Source: Oscillospiraceae bacterium (lineage in GTDB: Bacteria > Bacillota > Clostridia > Oscillospirales > Oscillospiraceae). From it: a stretch of DNA of 64,000 nucleotides. Numbering within the stretch: the first letter of the stretch is position 1; each line of letters begins with the position of its first letter. This document shows positions 1 through 8,791 of this stretch, piece by piece. The notes beneath the pieces are model-generated. The model was not told the DNA's origin. It did no database searches and worked only from the letters and a program-made list of their open reading frames with translations. The DNA is taken from positions 43,568-107,567 of the forward strand of contig JAFVXA010000046.1 of the NCBI GenBank assembly GCA_017501355.1, written 5' to 3'. The position numbers and the translations under genes are program-made.

Positions 1-129
1 AACACTCTGCTGCTCAGCGTTTCGCAAAAAATCTTTCGTCCACTTGGAGTCGGACGCATTGTCGAGGTCAAACACGCCGATGATCTCGTCATGGGGGATC
101 ATCACGCCCTGTCCGAGATGGAGATACAT
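1..129 (-). CDS. remB: RemB/YaaB-like DUF370 protein (partial, runs off left edge)
   Basis: The first 43 residues are visible on the complement; the rest lies beyond the window. The opening MYLHLGQGVMIP and the following DEIIGVFDLDN are typical of the small DUF370 family, which in Bacillus subtilis includes RemB (YaaB), encoded next to recF and upstream of gyrB. The family is linked to extracellular-matrix gene regulation. An AAAGGAG Shine-Dalgarno sits just upstream of the ATG, and recF ends 13 bases before it, so the gene is probably the tail of the dnaN-S4-recF-remB operon. Family is clear; function in this organism is by homology only. Confidence 0.85.
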   Translation of the reverse strand, partial: MYLHLGQGVMIPHDEIIGVFDLDNASDSKWTKDFLRNAEQQSV

Positions 130-142
130 GATATTTCTCCTT

Positions 143-1249
143 TTACCGTGATAAGGAATGTCCGTTTGAAATGTGAAAGACCTTGCCTGTGAGCATGGTG
201 CCGAGACGATCATCCTCACAGCAGGTGATGAACACCTGCCCGCCGCCGATGCGGCTGAGGACAAATTCCTGACGTCTCGGGTCAAGCTCACTGAGCACAT
301 CGTCCAACAACAGCACAGGCATTTCGCCTATGGTCTCGCCCATGATCTCCCGCTCTGCCAGCTTCAGCGCCAGCGCCGCGGTACGGGTCTGCCCCTGTGA
401 GCCGAAGCTCTTCGCAAGGGAGCCGTTGATCGAAATGACAAGATCATCCTTGTGAGGACCTGAGAGACAGAGACGGGACGCAAGCTCTGCTTTTTCGTGA
501 CTCCGCTGATGCTCAATCAGATGCAAATAGATCTCCTGAGGAGAAGCAAAAGGATCAACTGTACTGACCGTTTCATAGCAAACGGAAAGCGCTTCTTTTC
601 CTCCCGAACATTCACTGTGAACTTGCGCCGCAAATGTTGCAAGTTTTTCGCAGTATCTTGCGCGGTAGTGGATCAGCAGCGCACCCGCTCTTGCCATGCC
701 TTCATTAAACTCAGGCAAAAGCTGCAAAAGAGATGGCTTTTCCTCGCTGTCGCGGAGAATGCGGGTCTTATGCTCGTACAGACGATTGTACTCCAGCAGC
801 GCTTCCTCATAGCGGGGGAGCAGCTGACGGAGAGCTTCATCCAAAAAGCGCCGCCGCGCGGCAGCTCCCTCGCGGATGAGCATGAGATCGTCGGGGCAGA
901 AGTAGACCGTACTCAGCACCGCCGCAAGCTCCGATGTCTTTTTCGCAGGCACTTTGTTGATGCTGATCTTCCGCCGCATCGCCCTGCCAAAGCCGATTTC
1001 CACCTGAAACTCCCGCTGGCGGCTTCCAATGCTGCCGCTCACCTTTGCGCCGTCTCCTTCAAAGCGGAGCAGCTCCTTTTCGCTTCTCGCTCTCGGAGAG
1101 CGTCCGCAGGAGAGATAAGCGATGGCTTCCAGCAAATTGGTCTTACCCTGGGCATTGTCGCCGTAGATCACGTTGCAGAGGGGATGAAAGCAGAATGTTT
1201 CGTCCTCGTAATTTCTGAAATTTTGCAGCCGCAGCTTATCGATCTGCAT
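143..1249 (-). CDS. recF: DNA replication and repair protein RecF
   Basis: RecF is an SMC-like ATPase that helps RecO and RecR load RecA at single-strand gaps. The 368-residue product starts [14 protein letters not shown], carries a Walker A (GDNAQGKTN, about residues 30-38), the ABC-type signature LSGPHKDD and the Walker B/D-loop [11 protein letters not shown] near the C-terminus. Length is normal for the family. The open frame extends 14 codons further upstream (MTWWRW...), but that part lies inside the preceding S4 gene and the conserved start is the internal ATG at 1249. This leaves a 14-base overlap with the S4 gene, indicating translational coupling in the dnaN operon. Confidence 0.96.
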   Translation of the reverse strand: MQIDKLRLQNFRNYEDETFCFHPLCNVIYGDNAQGKTNLLEAIAYLSCGRSPRARSEKELLRFEGDGAKVSGSIGSRQREFQVEIGFGRAMRRKISINKVPAKKTSELAAVLSTVYFCPDDLMLIREGAAARRRFLDEALRQLLPRYEEALLEYNRLYEHKTRILRDSEEKPSLLQLLPEFNEGMARAGALLIHYRARYCEKLATFAAQVHSECSGGKEALSVCYETVSTVDPFASPQEIYLHLIEHQRSHEKAELASRLCLSGPHKDDLVISINGSLAKSFGSQGQTRTAALALKLAEREIMGETIGEMPVLLLDDVLSELDPRRQEFVLSRIGGGQVFITCCEDDRLGTMLTGKVFHISNGHSLSR

Positions 1250-1454
1250 AAGCGACCGTGTACTGCTGACCGTCCATCTCCACCACGTCACCGGGGCGGA
1301 TCTTCTTGCCGCGCATGGTGCAGACTTCGCCGTTGACCTTCACTTCACCTTCCTGCACACGGATCTTGGCTTCGCCGCCGGTGGAGACAGCGTTTGCAAA
1401 CTTCAAAAGATCCTGCAGCTTGATAAATTCTGTGGTAATGATATGCGTTTCCAT
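1236..1454 (-). CDS. yaaA: S4-domain RNA-binding protein (YaaA/RlbA type)
   Basis: A 72-residue protein that is essentially one S4 RNA-binding domain: [21 protein letters not shown] followed by the hallmark VKVNGE and a KIRPGD turn. Proteins of this type sit between dnaN and recF in many Bacillota and are thought to act on the ribosome or rRNA. The gene overlaps recF by 14 bases and lies 15 bases after dnaN, so it belongs to the same transcript. Identification rests on domain, size and position, which agree. Confidence 0.9.
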   Translation of the reverse strand: METHIITTEFIKLQDLLKFANAVSTGGEAKIRVQEGEVKVNGEVCTMRGKKIRPGDVVEMDGQQYTVAYADR

Positions 1455-1469
1455 ATTGACTCCTTCTAT

Positions 1470-2588
1470 TTACTGTGCCTTCAGTCGGACGGGAAGCACC
1501 ATGTAGAGGAAGTTCTCCTCACCGTCCTCGGGCAGGATGATACAGGGGGAAATGCCGGTGTTGAGTTCCATCTTCACCGTCTCCGCAGGGGCATAGCGCA
1601 AAGCTTCCATGAGATAGCGGTTGTTGAAGCCAATCTCGAGATCTCTGCCGTCGCCGTCGATGCGGCAGACATCCGCTGCCTCGCCGCTGGCGGTGCGGGC
1701 GCTGAGCTGCACAGAGCCGTCGCGGAACAGGCAGCGCACGGGGCTCTTCAGCTTTTCGCTGATAACGACGCTCACGCGGTCGATGCTGTTCATCAGATCC
1801 TTAGTGTTCACGGTGACGGAAATGGGATTGTTGCGGGGAATGGCATTGCGGTAATCGAGGAAGTCACCCTCAAGACGGCGGCAGATGAGCTGGGTGTCGC
1901 CCACTTCAAAGAGAATGTGGCGCTGACCAAGGGTAATGGTCGCAAGCTCGTCGATGTCGCCGCAGATCTTTTCCACTTCGTTCAGCGCGCTGCCGGGTGC
2001 GACGAAGGAAAATTCGCCGTTCATCTGCTCCAGCTTCTCCCGGCGCAGTGCCAGACGGTAGCCGTCCACTGCCACCATGGTCAGACCCGTGTCGTCGATT
2101 TCAAACAGAGCGCCCGTGTGCACGGGACGGCTCTCATTGGTGGAGACGGAGAAGGCGGTCTCGCCGATCATGGAGCGCAGCACATTCTGGGCGATGGAAA
2201 TGGAGTTTTGCATCTCCACCTCGGGCAGCTCAGGATAATCCTCGGCGGAGAGACCGGGAACTTCGTAGCTGGCATCGCCGCAGCAGACGGAGACCACATA
2301 TTTGTCGCTCACGGAAAAGGTCACCATATCGTCGGGCAGACGGCGGACGATCTCGCCCAGCAGTCTCGCATTCAGCACCATGGAGCCGGGAGTGCTGACC
2401 TCCGCTTCCAGATGGGTGCGGATGCCGGTATTCATATTGTAGCCGGAGACGGTCAGACCGCGTTCCGCTTCCATCAGAATACCCTCCAGCGCGGGAATGG
2501 TGGTTTTGGCAGCGACGGCACGGGAGCAGGTGCTGATGGCAGACTGCAGCAGAGCCTTTTCGCAGGAAAATTTCATCAGAAGGTTCAT
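1470..2588 (-). CDS. dnaN: DNA polymerase III beta subunit (sliding clamp)
   Basis: The ring-shaped processivity clamp that tethers Pol III to DNA. The 372-residue length and the three-fold clamp pattern fit: MKFSCEKALLQSAISTCSRAV at the N-terminus, a middle SVSTNESRPVHTGALFE segment and a C-terminal YLMEALRYAPAETVKMEL. The ATG at 2588 (MNLLMKF) is preferred over the ATG four codons later because GAGG lies about 8 bases before it. It is the first gene after the DnaA-box-rich gap and leads the S4, recF and remB genes. Confidence 0.97.
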   Translation of the reverse strand: MNLLMKFSCEKALLQSAISTCSRAVAAKTTIPALEGILMEAERGLTVSGYNMNTGIRTHLEAEVSTPGSMVLNARLLGEIVRRLPDDMVTFSVSDKYVVSVCCGDASYEVPGLSAEDYPELPEVEMQNSISIAQNVLRSMIGETAFSVSTNESRPVHTGALFEIDDTGLTMVAVDGYRLALRREKLEQMNGEFSFVAPGSALNEVEKICGDIDELATITLGQRHILFEVGDTQLICRRLEGDFLDYRNAIPRNNPISVTVNTKDLMNSIDRVSVVISEKLKSPVRCLFRDGSVQLSARTASGEAADVCRIDGDGRDLEIGFNNRYLMEALRYAPAETVKMELNTGISPCIILPEDGEENFLYMVLPVRLKAQ

Positions 2589-2851
2589 GGGTGATCCTCA
2601 CTTTCCTCCTGCCGCGGAAAAAAGAAAACGGGCAGGAATATCTCTTAAAAGAAAAGCATATATATTTTTTTGTGATAGTAGTTGTAGGGGCTGTGGATTG
2701 TGGAAAACTGTCTAAAAGCATTGAAGCTCTAAGAAAAATCCGTCCACAGCCCTTTCCACAGCCTTTTATGGGTTTCCACAGGGCATTTTCCCGAAAGACC
2801 TTGTGAAATATTTGTTTTTGTGGAATCCACAGGAAATGTGGAAAAAAGGAA
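2589..2851. other. dnaA-dnaN gap with DnaA-box cluster, probable oriC
   Basis: Between the two genes lies an AT-rich stretch (about 2640-2690, with a run of T) followed by at least seven DnaA-box-like 9-mers between 2692 and 2845. TTTTCCACA, which fits the relaxed consensus TTWTNCACA, occurs on the complement at 2699-2707 and 2837-2845. One-mismatch boxes CTTTCCACA and GTTTCCACA lie at 2752-2760 and 2772-2780. Weaker ones are at 2692-2700, 2819-2827 and 2823-2831. Boxes next to an AT-rich unwinding element beside dnaA are the classic bacterial origin arrangement. That this is the active origin is inference. Confidence 0.75.
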
Positions 2852-4165
2852 TTATTTCTGGGAGTTGATGTTGGTGGTGATCTCCTTCACCACTTCCGCA
2901 AAGGCAGGGTCGTTTTTGATCAGCGCCGCCACCTTATCGCGGGAGTGCATGACGGTGGTGTGATCTCTGCCGAACTCCACGCCGATCTCCGTCAGAGAAA
3001 GGTTCGTCATGTGGTTGATGAGATACATGGCGACCTGTCTTGCCTTGACGATGGCAGCGCTCTGCGCCTTGCCGCGGATCACCGTTTCATCAATATTGAA
3101 GTAACGGCAGCATTCGGTGATGATGGAGGAGGCGGTGGGGATGAACTCGTTGTTTTTCTTGAGAATGTCCTTGAACGCCCGCATGACGGTGGCTTCGTCC
3201 AGGTCTCTGCCCTCCAGATCACGATAGGCGAGGATCTTGTTGATGGAGCCCTCCAGCTGACGGACATTGGCGGTGACGTTCTGGGCGATAAACACCGCAA
3301 GATCATCATCCAGCACGGTGCCCTTCTGAGCAGCCTTGTTCTTCACGATGGCAAGGCGGGTCTCAAAGTCGGGGGGCTGCACGTCCTGCATGATGCCCCA
3401 CTCAAAACGGGTCTGCAGGCGGTTGCTGAGCTTGGTCATTTCTGAGGGGGGACGGTCAGAGGTCAGCACGATCTGGCGCTTGGACTCATAGAGGGTGTTG
3501 AAGGTATGGAAAAATTCCTCCTCCGTCTGCTCCTTGCCCGCGATGAACTGCACGTCGTCCATCAGCAGCAGGTCAGCCTTGCGGTACTTCTCCTTGAACT
3601 CGGCGGTGGTACCCGAGCGGATTGCCTGCACCAGTTCGTTGGTGAAATCGTCGCCCTTGATATAAATGATGTTGCTGTTCGGGTCACGCTTGCGGATCTC
3701 ATGGGCGATGGCGTAGATCAGATGGGTCTTGCCAAGACCGCTGTCGCCATAGATAAAGAGGGGATTGTACCGCTCGGCGGGCTTTTCCGCAACTGCCTGC
3801 GCCGCGGCGTGGGCGAGCTTGTTGCTGCCGCCGACGACGAAGGTATCAAAGGTAAATTCGCCGCTTTCCAGCAAAGACGTGGGCTTTTTCTCCGTGACCT
3901 TGCCGTAGTTCTGATACTCCTCATGGTTGAGCAGGCGCACGCCCATGTCGTAGGAAAAGATCTCCTTCAGCGCGGCGCGGATATTTTTCAGAAACAGGGA
4001 TTCGATATAACCCTTTTTGAAATCATTGGGGCAGTAAAGCAAAAAAACGGAATCCTTCAGGTCCACTGCCACCACTTCATCGAACCATGCGTTCAAAGTC
4101 ACCTCCGAGAGGTCCTTGCGCAGGATATCGAGGATCATTCTCCAAATATCATAGTGAGAATTCAA
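2852..4165 (-). CDS. dnaA: Chromosomal replication initiator DnaA
   Basis: DnaA binds DnaA boxes and melts the origin. The 437-residue protein has the N-terminal helicase-interaction domain, an AAA+ core with Walker A GDSGLGKT (residues 140-147) and Walker B LLLMDDVQF, and domain IV with the DnaA-box recognition signature FGRDHTTVMH near residue 410. The best start is TTG at 4165: AGGAG lies 9 bases upstream and the product opens with the conserved YDIWRMILDIL. Transcription runs leftward, away from the rpmH operon. The boxes between dnaA and dnaN allow autoregulation of dnaN and origin control. Confidence 0.98.
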   Translation of the reverse strand: MNSHYDIWRMILDILRKDLSEVTLNAWFDEVVAVDLKDSVFLLYCPNDFKKGYIESLFLKNIRAALKEIFSYDMGVRLLNHEEYQNYGKVTEKKPTSLLESGEFTFDTFVVGGSNKLAHAAAQAVAEKPAERYNPLFIYGDSGLGKTHLIYAIAHEIRKRDPNSNIIYIKGDDFTNELVQAIRSGTTAEFKEKYRKADLLLMDDVQFIAGKEQTEEEFFHTFNTLYESKRQIVLTSDRPPSEMTKLSNRLQTRFEWGIMQDVQPPDFETRLAIVKNKAAQKGTVLDDDLAVFIAQNVTANVRQLEGSINKILAYRDLEGRDLDEATVMRAFKDILKKNNEFIPTASSIITECCRYFNIDETVIRGKAQSAAIVKARQVAMYLINHMTNLSLTEIGVEFGRDHTTVMHSRDKVAALIKNDPAFAEVVKEITTNINSQK

Positions 4166-4412
4166 ATATTGTCTCTCCTTTCGCAGAGCGCATCTGCGCA
4201 GTATAAATTCTGATAATTATATAAAATAAGTATAGCAAAAAAGGAAAAAAAGAACAACAGAAAAAGCAGAAAAAAGACTTGTAAAAGTGAAAAATTTTGT
4301 CCTTCGGCTTCGTCGGTTTTTGGCTGAAAAACACAAGATTTTGTGATGGTTTTTTCATCGCGCCCAAAATATACCGAAAACAACAAAAATGCGAGGAAAT
4401 ATGAAGTTTTTG
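4166..4412. other. AT-rich dnaA-rpmH divergent intergenic region
   Basis: This gap holds the dnaA leader, with an AAAGGAGAG ribosome site and a short GCGCAGATGCGC palindrome near 4190, then long A-rich tracts. A TATAAT-like hexamer on the complement (4216-4221) could be the dnaA -10, but no convincing -35 was found. No gene is visible. The right part carries the rpmH promoter, listed separately. Confidence 0.5.
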
Positions 4413-4441
4413 TTGACAGACGGGTGTTTTTTGTGTATAAT
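4413..4441 (+). promoter_or_regulatory. rpmH operon promoter overlapped by a consensus DnaA box
   Basis: A perfect vegetative promoter: TTGACA at 4413-4418, a 17-base spacer and TATAAT at 4436-4441. The extended -10 TGTGTATAA (4432-4440) is, on the complement, TTATACACA, an exact match to the DnaA-box consensus TTATNCACA. DnaA could therefore compete with RNA polymerase here, although an extended -10 can produce this sequence by chance. Confidence 0.85.
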
Positions 4442-4581
4442 CTCATCTGCACCGTTTTGTGACGGTGGTTTTTGTGTGAACAAAAACGATTATTTTGTCC
4501 ACTGCACGTGCGTCAAAAGACGCCGTGTCGAGTAGAGCGGGATGCAAGATTTCCCGTCCATTTCAATGAGGAGGTGTCACT

Positions 4582-4716
4582 ATGTTCCGTACCTATCAGC
4601 CCAAGAAGCGTCAGCGTCAGAAGGTCCATGGCTTCCGCAAGAGAATGTCCACTGCCAACGGCCGTAAGGTTCTGGCTCGCCGCCGTGCGAAGGGCCGCAA
4701 AGTCCTGTCCTACTAA
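4582..4716 (+). CDS. rpmH: 50S ribosomal protein L34
   Basis: A 44-residue, highly basic protein, [18 protein letters not shown] followed by [20 protein letters not shown], matching L34 along its whole length. GAGGAGG lies 7 bases upstream of the ATG. L34 is a late-assembling component of the large ribosomal subunit. It is the first gene of the rpmH-rnpA-yidD-yidC-khpB cluster conserved next to dnaA. Confidence 0.98.
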   Translation: MFRTYQPKKRQRQKVHGFRKRMSTANGRKVLARRRAKGRKVLSY

Positions 4717-4851
4717 GAGCAGGGAAACAAGTGCGCCGTAAAGAAGAAAAGCAGTGATTCCAGGGACGGAAGATGAGTGCTCATCTCTCGTCCCTTGAAG
4801 TGCATCAGCAGAAAAGTCATTTCGTCTTGCCGAGAGGGGGAGCAGACCAGC

Positions 4852-5196
4852 GTGAAGGAAGCACGGACCGTGAAGAAAAACCATGAGTTTCGCAGGATGT
4901 ACCAGAAGGGTAGATCCTCGGTCAACTCTTATCTTGTTCTCTATGTCCGTCCCAACCGCCGTGGCTGTAACCGTCTGGGCGTGACCGCATCGACAAAGCT
5001 GGGCAAGGCTGTGGTCCGCAACCGCGTGAAGCGGAGACTCAGGGAGGTGTGGCGTCTGAACGATGCTCATCTCAAGCAGGGCTACGACATGATCCTGGTT
5101 GCGCGGGGGCGCTCGGTCCGCGGGGATTTCCGCGAGATCGAGAAGGCATATCTCCGCGCGGCAGGGGAGCTGAAGCTGTTGGAGCAGACCAGATGA
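4852..5196 (+). CDS. rnpA: Ribonuclease P protein component
   Basis: The basic protein subunit of RNase P, which matures the 5' ends of tRNAs with the catalytic RNA. The GTG at 4852 gives a 114-residue product, the family's usual size, starting [20 protein letters not shown]. The frame is open for 25 more codons but that extension is not RnpA-like, and a G-rich ribosome site precedes the GTG. The RNR signature NRVKRRLRE is present at about residues 62-70. The gene overlaps yidD by four bases (ATGA), a sign of coupled translation. Confidence 0.95.
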   Translation: MKEARTVKKNHEFRRMYQKGRSSVNSYLVLYVRPNRRGCNRLGVTASTKLGKAVVRNRVKRRLREVWRLNDAHLKQGYDMILVARGRSVRGDFREIEKAYLRAAGELKLLEQTR

Positions 5197-5402
5197 AACA
5201 ACTGATGCTTGCACTGATCCGTTTTTACCGCAGGGGGATCTCTCCTCTGCGGCCTTCCTGCTGTATTTTTACACCGACCTGCTCCCAGTACGCACTGGAG
5301 GCGATCGAAAAATACGGAGCAGTGAAGGGCGGCTGGCTGACACTGAAACGTCTTTTGCGGTGCAATCCCTTCCATAAGGGAGGGTATGACCCCGTTCCCT
5401 GA
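5193..5402 (+). CDS. yidD: Membrane protein insertion efficiency factor YidD
   Basis: A 69-residue protein with the YidD pattern: [12 protein letters not shown], then the cysteine-rich [18 protein letters not shown], then [23 protein letters not shown]. YidD proteins bind the inner face of the membrane and assist YidC. The ATG overlaps the rnpA stop as ATGA and yidC follows 41 bases later, the standard order. Confidence 0.96.
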   Translation: MKQLMLALIRFYRRGISPLRPSCCIFTPTCSQYALEAIEKYGAVKGGWLTLKRLLRCNPFHKGGYDPVP

Positions 5403-5443
5403 GGGGGAACATTCCAATTTAAAGAAACACGGAGGGAAACAAG

Positions 5444-6553
5444 ATGTTTTCCACAATCGGATACCTGATTTGTATCCCCTTCGCCGCACTGCTGCGCCTG
5501 TTCAACAGCGTCACGCAGTCCTACGGTCTGTCTCTCGTTCTCTTCACCATCGTGGTGAAGCTCATCATGCTGCCCTTCCAGCTCAAGAGCAAGAAGAGCA
5601 TGGTGCGCATGAACCGTCTCCAGCCCAAGATGCAGGAGATCCAGAGAGTGTATGCCAAGAATCCTCAGAAGCAGAATGAGGAGATCCAGAAGCTCTATCA
5701 GGAAGCAGGCGCAAGCCCCATGGGCGGCTGCCTCTGGAGCTTCCTGCCCATGTTCATCATCATCCCCCTCTACAGCATCATCCGTATGCCCATCACCCGC
5801 TTTATGATGCTGGGTGAGGAAGTGGTGGAGCAGGCTCGCACCGCACTCAGCGGCGCAGGCATTGAGATGCTGATGCAGGAAGGCAGAATGTCTGCCTATG
5901 CGCAGATCGAGCTGGTGGAGAAGATCTCCAGCAATCTGCCTCAGTTCGCTGATACCGTGGAAGGCTGGATCAACATGAACTTCAACTTCCTCGGTCTGAA
6001 TCTGGGTTCCAATGCATCCCTTGCGTTCAAGCAGCTCTTCAATGGTGGCTTCAACTGGGGCAATCTCGGTTTGGTGCTGCTGCCCATCGCCTGCGCAGGC
6101 GTGTCCCTGCTGCAGTCTCTCATCAGCATGAAGGGTCAGCCCTCCAACCCCACTTCCAAGTCCATGATGCTCACCATGCCCCTCATGTCCATCTGGATCT
6201 GCTGGTCCTTCCCCGCTGCAATGGGTATCTACTGGCTGGTGCAGTCCGTGCTGTTCTGCATTCAGGAAAGCGTGTTCGGCAAGTACTACACCAAGAAGAT
6301 CGAAGCAGAGGAAGAGGAAGCAGAGCAGAAGCGCGAGGCTGCCCGCAAGTATCGTCAGGAAGCTGCCCGCCAGCTGCAGCAGGAGCAGGCAAAGCATCAG
6401 GCTGAGCGCGAGAAGCAGCGCGAAAAGGAACTGAAGGAGAAGAAGGCTGCCGACAATTCCAACAAGAAGAAGAATCCGACCACCGAAGCCGGTCGCGTGG
6501 GTGACAGACCCTATGCCCGCGGTCGCTCCTTCAGTGAAGATCATTACGCGTAA
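5444..6553 (+). CDS. yidC: Membrane protein insertase YidC/OxaA
   Basis: YidC inserts and folds membrane proteins, alone or with SecYEG. The 369-residue product lacks the large periplasmic domain of Gram-negative YidC, as expected in Bacillota. Membrane segments are visible near residues 5-40 (including the conserved LSLVLFTIVVKLIMLPFQLKS), around 95-110, 205-225 and 245-270. A hydrophilic hairpin with QPKMQEIQRVYAKNPQ lies at about 60-80. The C-terminal 80 residues are highly charged (EEEEAEQKREAARKY onward), a ribosome-binding type tail. Next to yidD and khpB. Confidence 0.97.
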   Translation: MFSTIGYLICIPFAALLRLFNSVTQSYGLSLVLFTIVVKLIMLPFQLKSKKSMVRMNRLQPKMQEIQRVYAKNPQKQNEEIQKLYQEAGASPMGGCLWSFLPMFIIIPLYSIIRMPITRFMMLGEEVVEQARTALSGAGIEMLMQEGRMSAYAQIELVEKISSNLPQFADTVEGWINMNFNFLGLNLGSNASLAFKQLFNGGFNWGNLGLVLLPIACAGVSLLQSLISMKGQPSNPTSKSMMLTMPLMSIWICWSFPAAMGIYWLVQSVLFCIQESVFGKYYTKKIEAEEEEAEQKREAARKYRQEAARQLQQEQAKHQAEREKQREKELKEKKAADNSNKKKNPTTEAGRVGDRPYARGRSFSEDHYA

Positions 6554-6602
6554 GAAAGATTACGGCAACTATTAAGGTAACGAAAAAAGGAGCCTCATCA
6601 AG

Positions 6603-7556
6603 ATGAGTTATATTGATGTAACGGGCAAGACCGAAAGCGAGGCCATTGAGAAGGCGCTGCTGCAGCTCAATCTGGATCGCGATGACGTCTCTGTGGAGAT
6701 TCTGGAGCGTGCCCGCACCGGTTTCCTCGGCATCGGTTCCAGCCCCGCCAAGGTTCGCGTGACCTATGGCGAGGAGGAGACCGCCGCAGAGGTCGGTCGC
6801 AAGCCCCTCTTCACGCCCGAGAAGATCGCCGACAAGGCAGAGAAGAAGGAAGAAAAGCCTCAGGAGAAGAAGCCCGCTGTGAAGGCAGCTGCTCCCGTGG
6901 ATAAGGATGCCCTGCGCCGTGAGCTCGCAAGCAAGCAGGAAGTGCTGCAGAACGCTCCTGCCAAGGCTGAAAAGACCGAGAAGAGCGAAAAGCGCCGCGA
7001 CCACAGCAAGCGTGAGCGGGGCGAGCGCAAGGAGCGCGTGGCAAAGGAAGTGTTTGTCCCCGTGTACGAGGGCACTGAGGCGGCAGCCGACGATGAGAAG
7101 GCAGCTGCCATCAAGAACTTCCTCACGGGTCTGCTGCAGCAGATGGAGTGCGAGGCTGAGGTGAAGGTCTTTGAGAAGGAGACCCACCAGTACAAGGTCT
7201 ACCTCGAGGGCGAGAAGCTGGGTCAGCTGATCGGTCGCCGTGGCGAGACCCTCGATGCCATTCAGCAGCTGACCAATTACAGCGTCAACCGCGGCAATGG
7301 CAGCCGTGTCCGCGTCCATGTGGATGCCGAGAACTACCGCGCCAAGCGCGAGGAGAGCCTCGAAAGCCTTGCAAAGAAGATGGCGCAGAAGGTCGTGAAG
7401 TTTGGTCGCAGCATGACGCTGGAGCCCATGAACGCTTATGAGCGTCATGTGATCCACACCGCGCTGCAGGATCATCCCCGCGTCACCACCTATTCCACCG
7501 GCACCGAGCCCAACCGCCGTGTGGTCATTGCCATTGACCGCACCAAGGCACAGTAA
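6603..7556 (+). CDS. khpB: RNA-binding protein KhpB (Jag/EloR)
   Basis: The 317-residue protein has a Jag N-terminal domain (residues 1-50, SYIDVTGKTESEAIEKAL ... GFLGIG), then a long lysine/glutamate-rich linker (about 55-150). A KH domain with LGQLIGRRGETLDAIQQL follows (about 205-225) and a C-terminal R3H domain with ERHVIHTALQDHP (about 277-290). KhpB pairs with KhpA and in streptococci influences cell elongation and division. Directly after yidC in the conserved order. The expected next gene, mnmE, is instead near 51 kb. Confidence 0.96.
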   Translation: MSYIDVTGKTESEAIEKALLQLNLDRDDVSVEILERARTGFLGIGSSPAKVRVTYGEEETAAEVGRKPLFTPEKIADKAEKKEEKPQEKKPAVKAAAPVDKDALRRELASKQEVLQNAPAKAEKTEKSEKRRDHSKRERGERKERVAKEVFVPVYEGTEAAADDEKAAAIKNFLTGLLQQMECEAEVKVFEKETHQYKVYLEGEKLGQLIGRRGETLDAIQQLTNYSVNRGNGSRVRVHVDAENYRAKREESLESLAKKMAQKVVKFGRSMTLEPMNAYERHVIHTALQDHPRVTTYSTGTEPNRRVVIAIDRTKAQ

Positions 7557-7564
7557 CACCTTTG

Positions 7565-7592
7565 AAAACCGGAGCGAAAGCTCCGGTTTTTT
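7565..7592 (+). terminator. Terminator of the rpmH-khpB operon
   Basis: Stem ACCGGAGC / GCTCCGGT with loop GAAA, followed by TTTTTT, starting 9 bases after the khpB stop. A textbook intrinsic terminator. Confidence 0.93.
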
Positions 7593-7859
7593 GAGTTTTT
7601 GCAGCCCGCACAAAAAATTTAAGGACTCATAAAAAACACCCCCTTCACCCTTAGTCTCCCAAAGGGTAAAAATTGCACGTTTTCGTGCAACACCTTGAAA
7701 ATTTTTTTTGAAAAAGGGGAAATCTCATGGGTCGAGGGAGGGAAAACGACAAAAAAAGGCGCGTTACAGAGCATTTCTTCTGCAACGCGCCTTTGGTTTT
7801 TCCTATGGTTCTCCACAACGGTGGAAAACTTTTTGGTTTCGTGACAAAACGGGAAAGGC
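7593..7859. other. Intergenic region with two hairpins between khpB and degV
   Basis: No gene is visible. A perfect 7-bp hairpin TTGCACG-TTTT-CGTGCAA lies at 7673-7690. A second, AAAGGCGCGTT ... AACGCGCCTTT, spans 7755-7794 with A-rich and T-rich flanks on both sides. The latter can terminate degV transcription on the complement and back up the khpB terminator. Confidence 0.7.
7755..7794 (-). terminator. degV terminator (probably bidirectional)
   Basis: Eleven-base stem AAAGGCGCGTT / AACGCGCCTTT with an 18-base loop. It is flanked by AAAA on the left and TTGGTTTTT on the right, so a U-rich tail follows on either strand. It lies 65 bases beyond the degV stop. Confidence 0.75.
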
Positions 7860-8696
7860 TTATTCCTCGATCACCTGCACGGCGACACAGCCGGGACCGC
7901 CCTGGGTGATGAAGGCGGGGCTGAGGGGCAGGATCTCATATCTTGCCTCGGGCATGAGATCGCGGAGGATCTTCACAGCCTGCTCCGCCTTTTCCATTGC
8001 CGCCGCATGGGAGACGGAGACCAGCCAGCCCTTGCCAACGCCACGATCCTGCAAAGCGGATGCCACAAACTTGATGGCATTGGGGAAGCCGCGCTTGATG
8101 GAAGCGACGGTGAGACGGGTGCCATCCTCGGTCTGGGTCATGGCGGGCGCGAGACCTGCCACCTTGCCCAGATGGGAGACGAGGGGAGAGAGACGACCGC
8201 CGCGGCGGAGATAATCGAAGTCTGCGGGCATGAGATAGCTCTTGGCAGTGTCCATCTTCTTTTCCACAAATTCGCGGATCTCCGCAAGGGTGCGGTTGTT
8301 CTTTGCCATCTCCACTGCCTTTTCCACCAGATACCGGTGAGGACCGCAAAGAGTGCGGGTGTTGATGACCTGAATGCGATCGCCGCCGCCGCAAAGCTCC
8401 GCGGCGGAAACGGCACTCTGATAGGTGCCGGAAAGACCCATTGCCATGGAAATATTCAGGATCTCGTCGTCGGGGTATTCCTCATACAGTGCCACCACAT
8501 CGCCGATGGAGGGCTGACTGCTGATGGGCAGATGCCCCTCCTTGATGATGGAGACAAACTCCTCGGAGTTGATTTCGTCAAACTCCTTATAGCTCTTGCC
8601 GGCGATGCTTACGGCGAGAGGAGAGACGCGGAAGCCCGCTTCCTTTGCCTGGGTGGTGGAGTAGAGGGTGGACGTGTCGGAGACGATCTTGATCAT
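7860..8696 (-). CDS. DegV family fatty-acid-binding protein
   Basis: DegV (FakB-like) proteins bind a fatty acid and present it to the kinase FakA. The 278-residue protein starts MIKIVSDTSTLYS, matching the family's first strand, and contains the signature SSQPS and the helix region NISMAMGLSGTYQSA. LRRGGRLSP is also typical. An in-frame GTG five codons upstream lies in a hairpin and has no ribosome site, whereas GAAAGAGG stands 5 bases before the ATG at 8696. Monocistronic, with its own promoter. The exact ligand cannot be read from sequence. Confidence 0.93.
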   Translation of the reverse strand: MIKIVSDTSTLYSTTQAKEAGFRVSPLAVSIAGKSYKEFDEINSEEFVSIIKEGHLPISSQPSIGDVVALYEEYPDDEILNISMAMGLSGTYQSAVSAAELCGGGDRIQVINTRTLCGPHRYLVEKAVEMAKNNRTLAEIREFVEKKMDTAKSYLMPADFDYLRRGGRLSPLVSHLGKVAGLAPAMTQTEDGTRLTVASIKRGFPNAIKFVASALQDRGVGKGWLVSVSHAAAMEKAEQAVKILRDLMPEARYEILPLSPAFITQGGPGCVAVQVIEE

Positions 8697-8710
8697 AAAA
8701 ACCTCTTTCA

Positions 8711-8726
8711 CCGAAGAAAACTTCGG
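8711..8726 (-). promoter_or_regulatory. Leader hairpin just upstream of the degV ribosome site
   Basis: Perfect 6-bp stem CCGAAG / CTTCGG with an AAAA loop, ending a few bases before the ribosome-binding GAAAGAGG of degV. It could affect mRNA stability or translation; no regulator is suggested by the sequence. Confidence 0.5.
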
Positions 8727-8762
8727 AACGATAGACGTACAAAAAAACTTTTGACAGGTTTT

Positions 8763-8791
8763 AGTATAACCGATATATTCAGGACCGTCAA
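8763..8791 (-). promoter_or_regulatory. degV promoter
   Basis: Read on the complement: TTGACG (8791-8786), a 17-base spacer, TATACT (8768-8763). Near-consensus sigma-A promoter about 70 bases upstream of the degV start. Confidence 0.8.
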
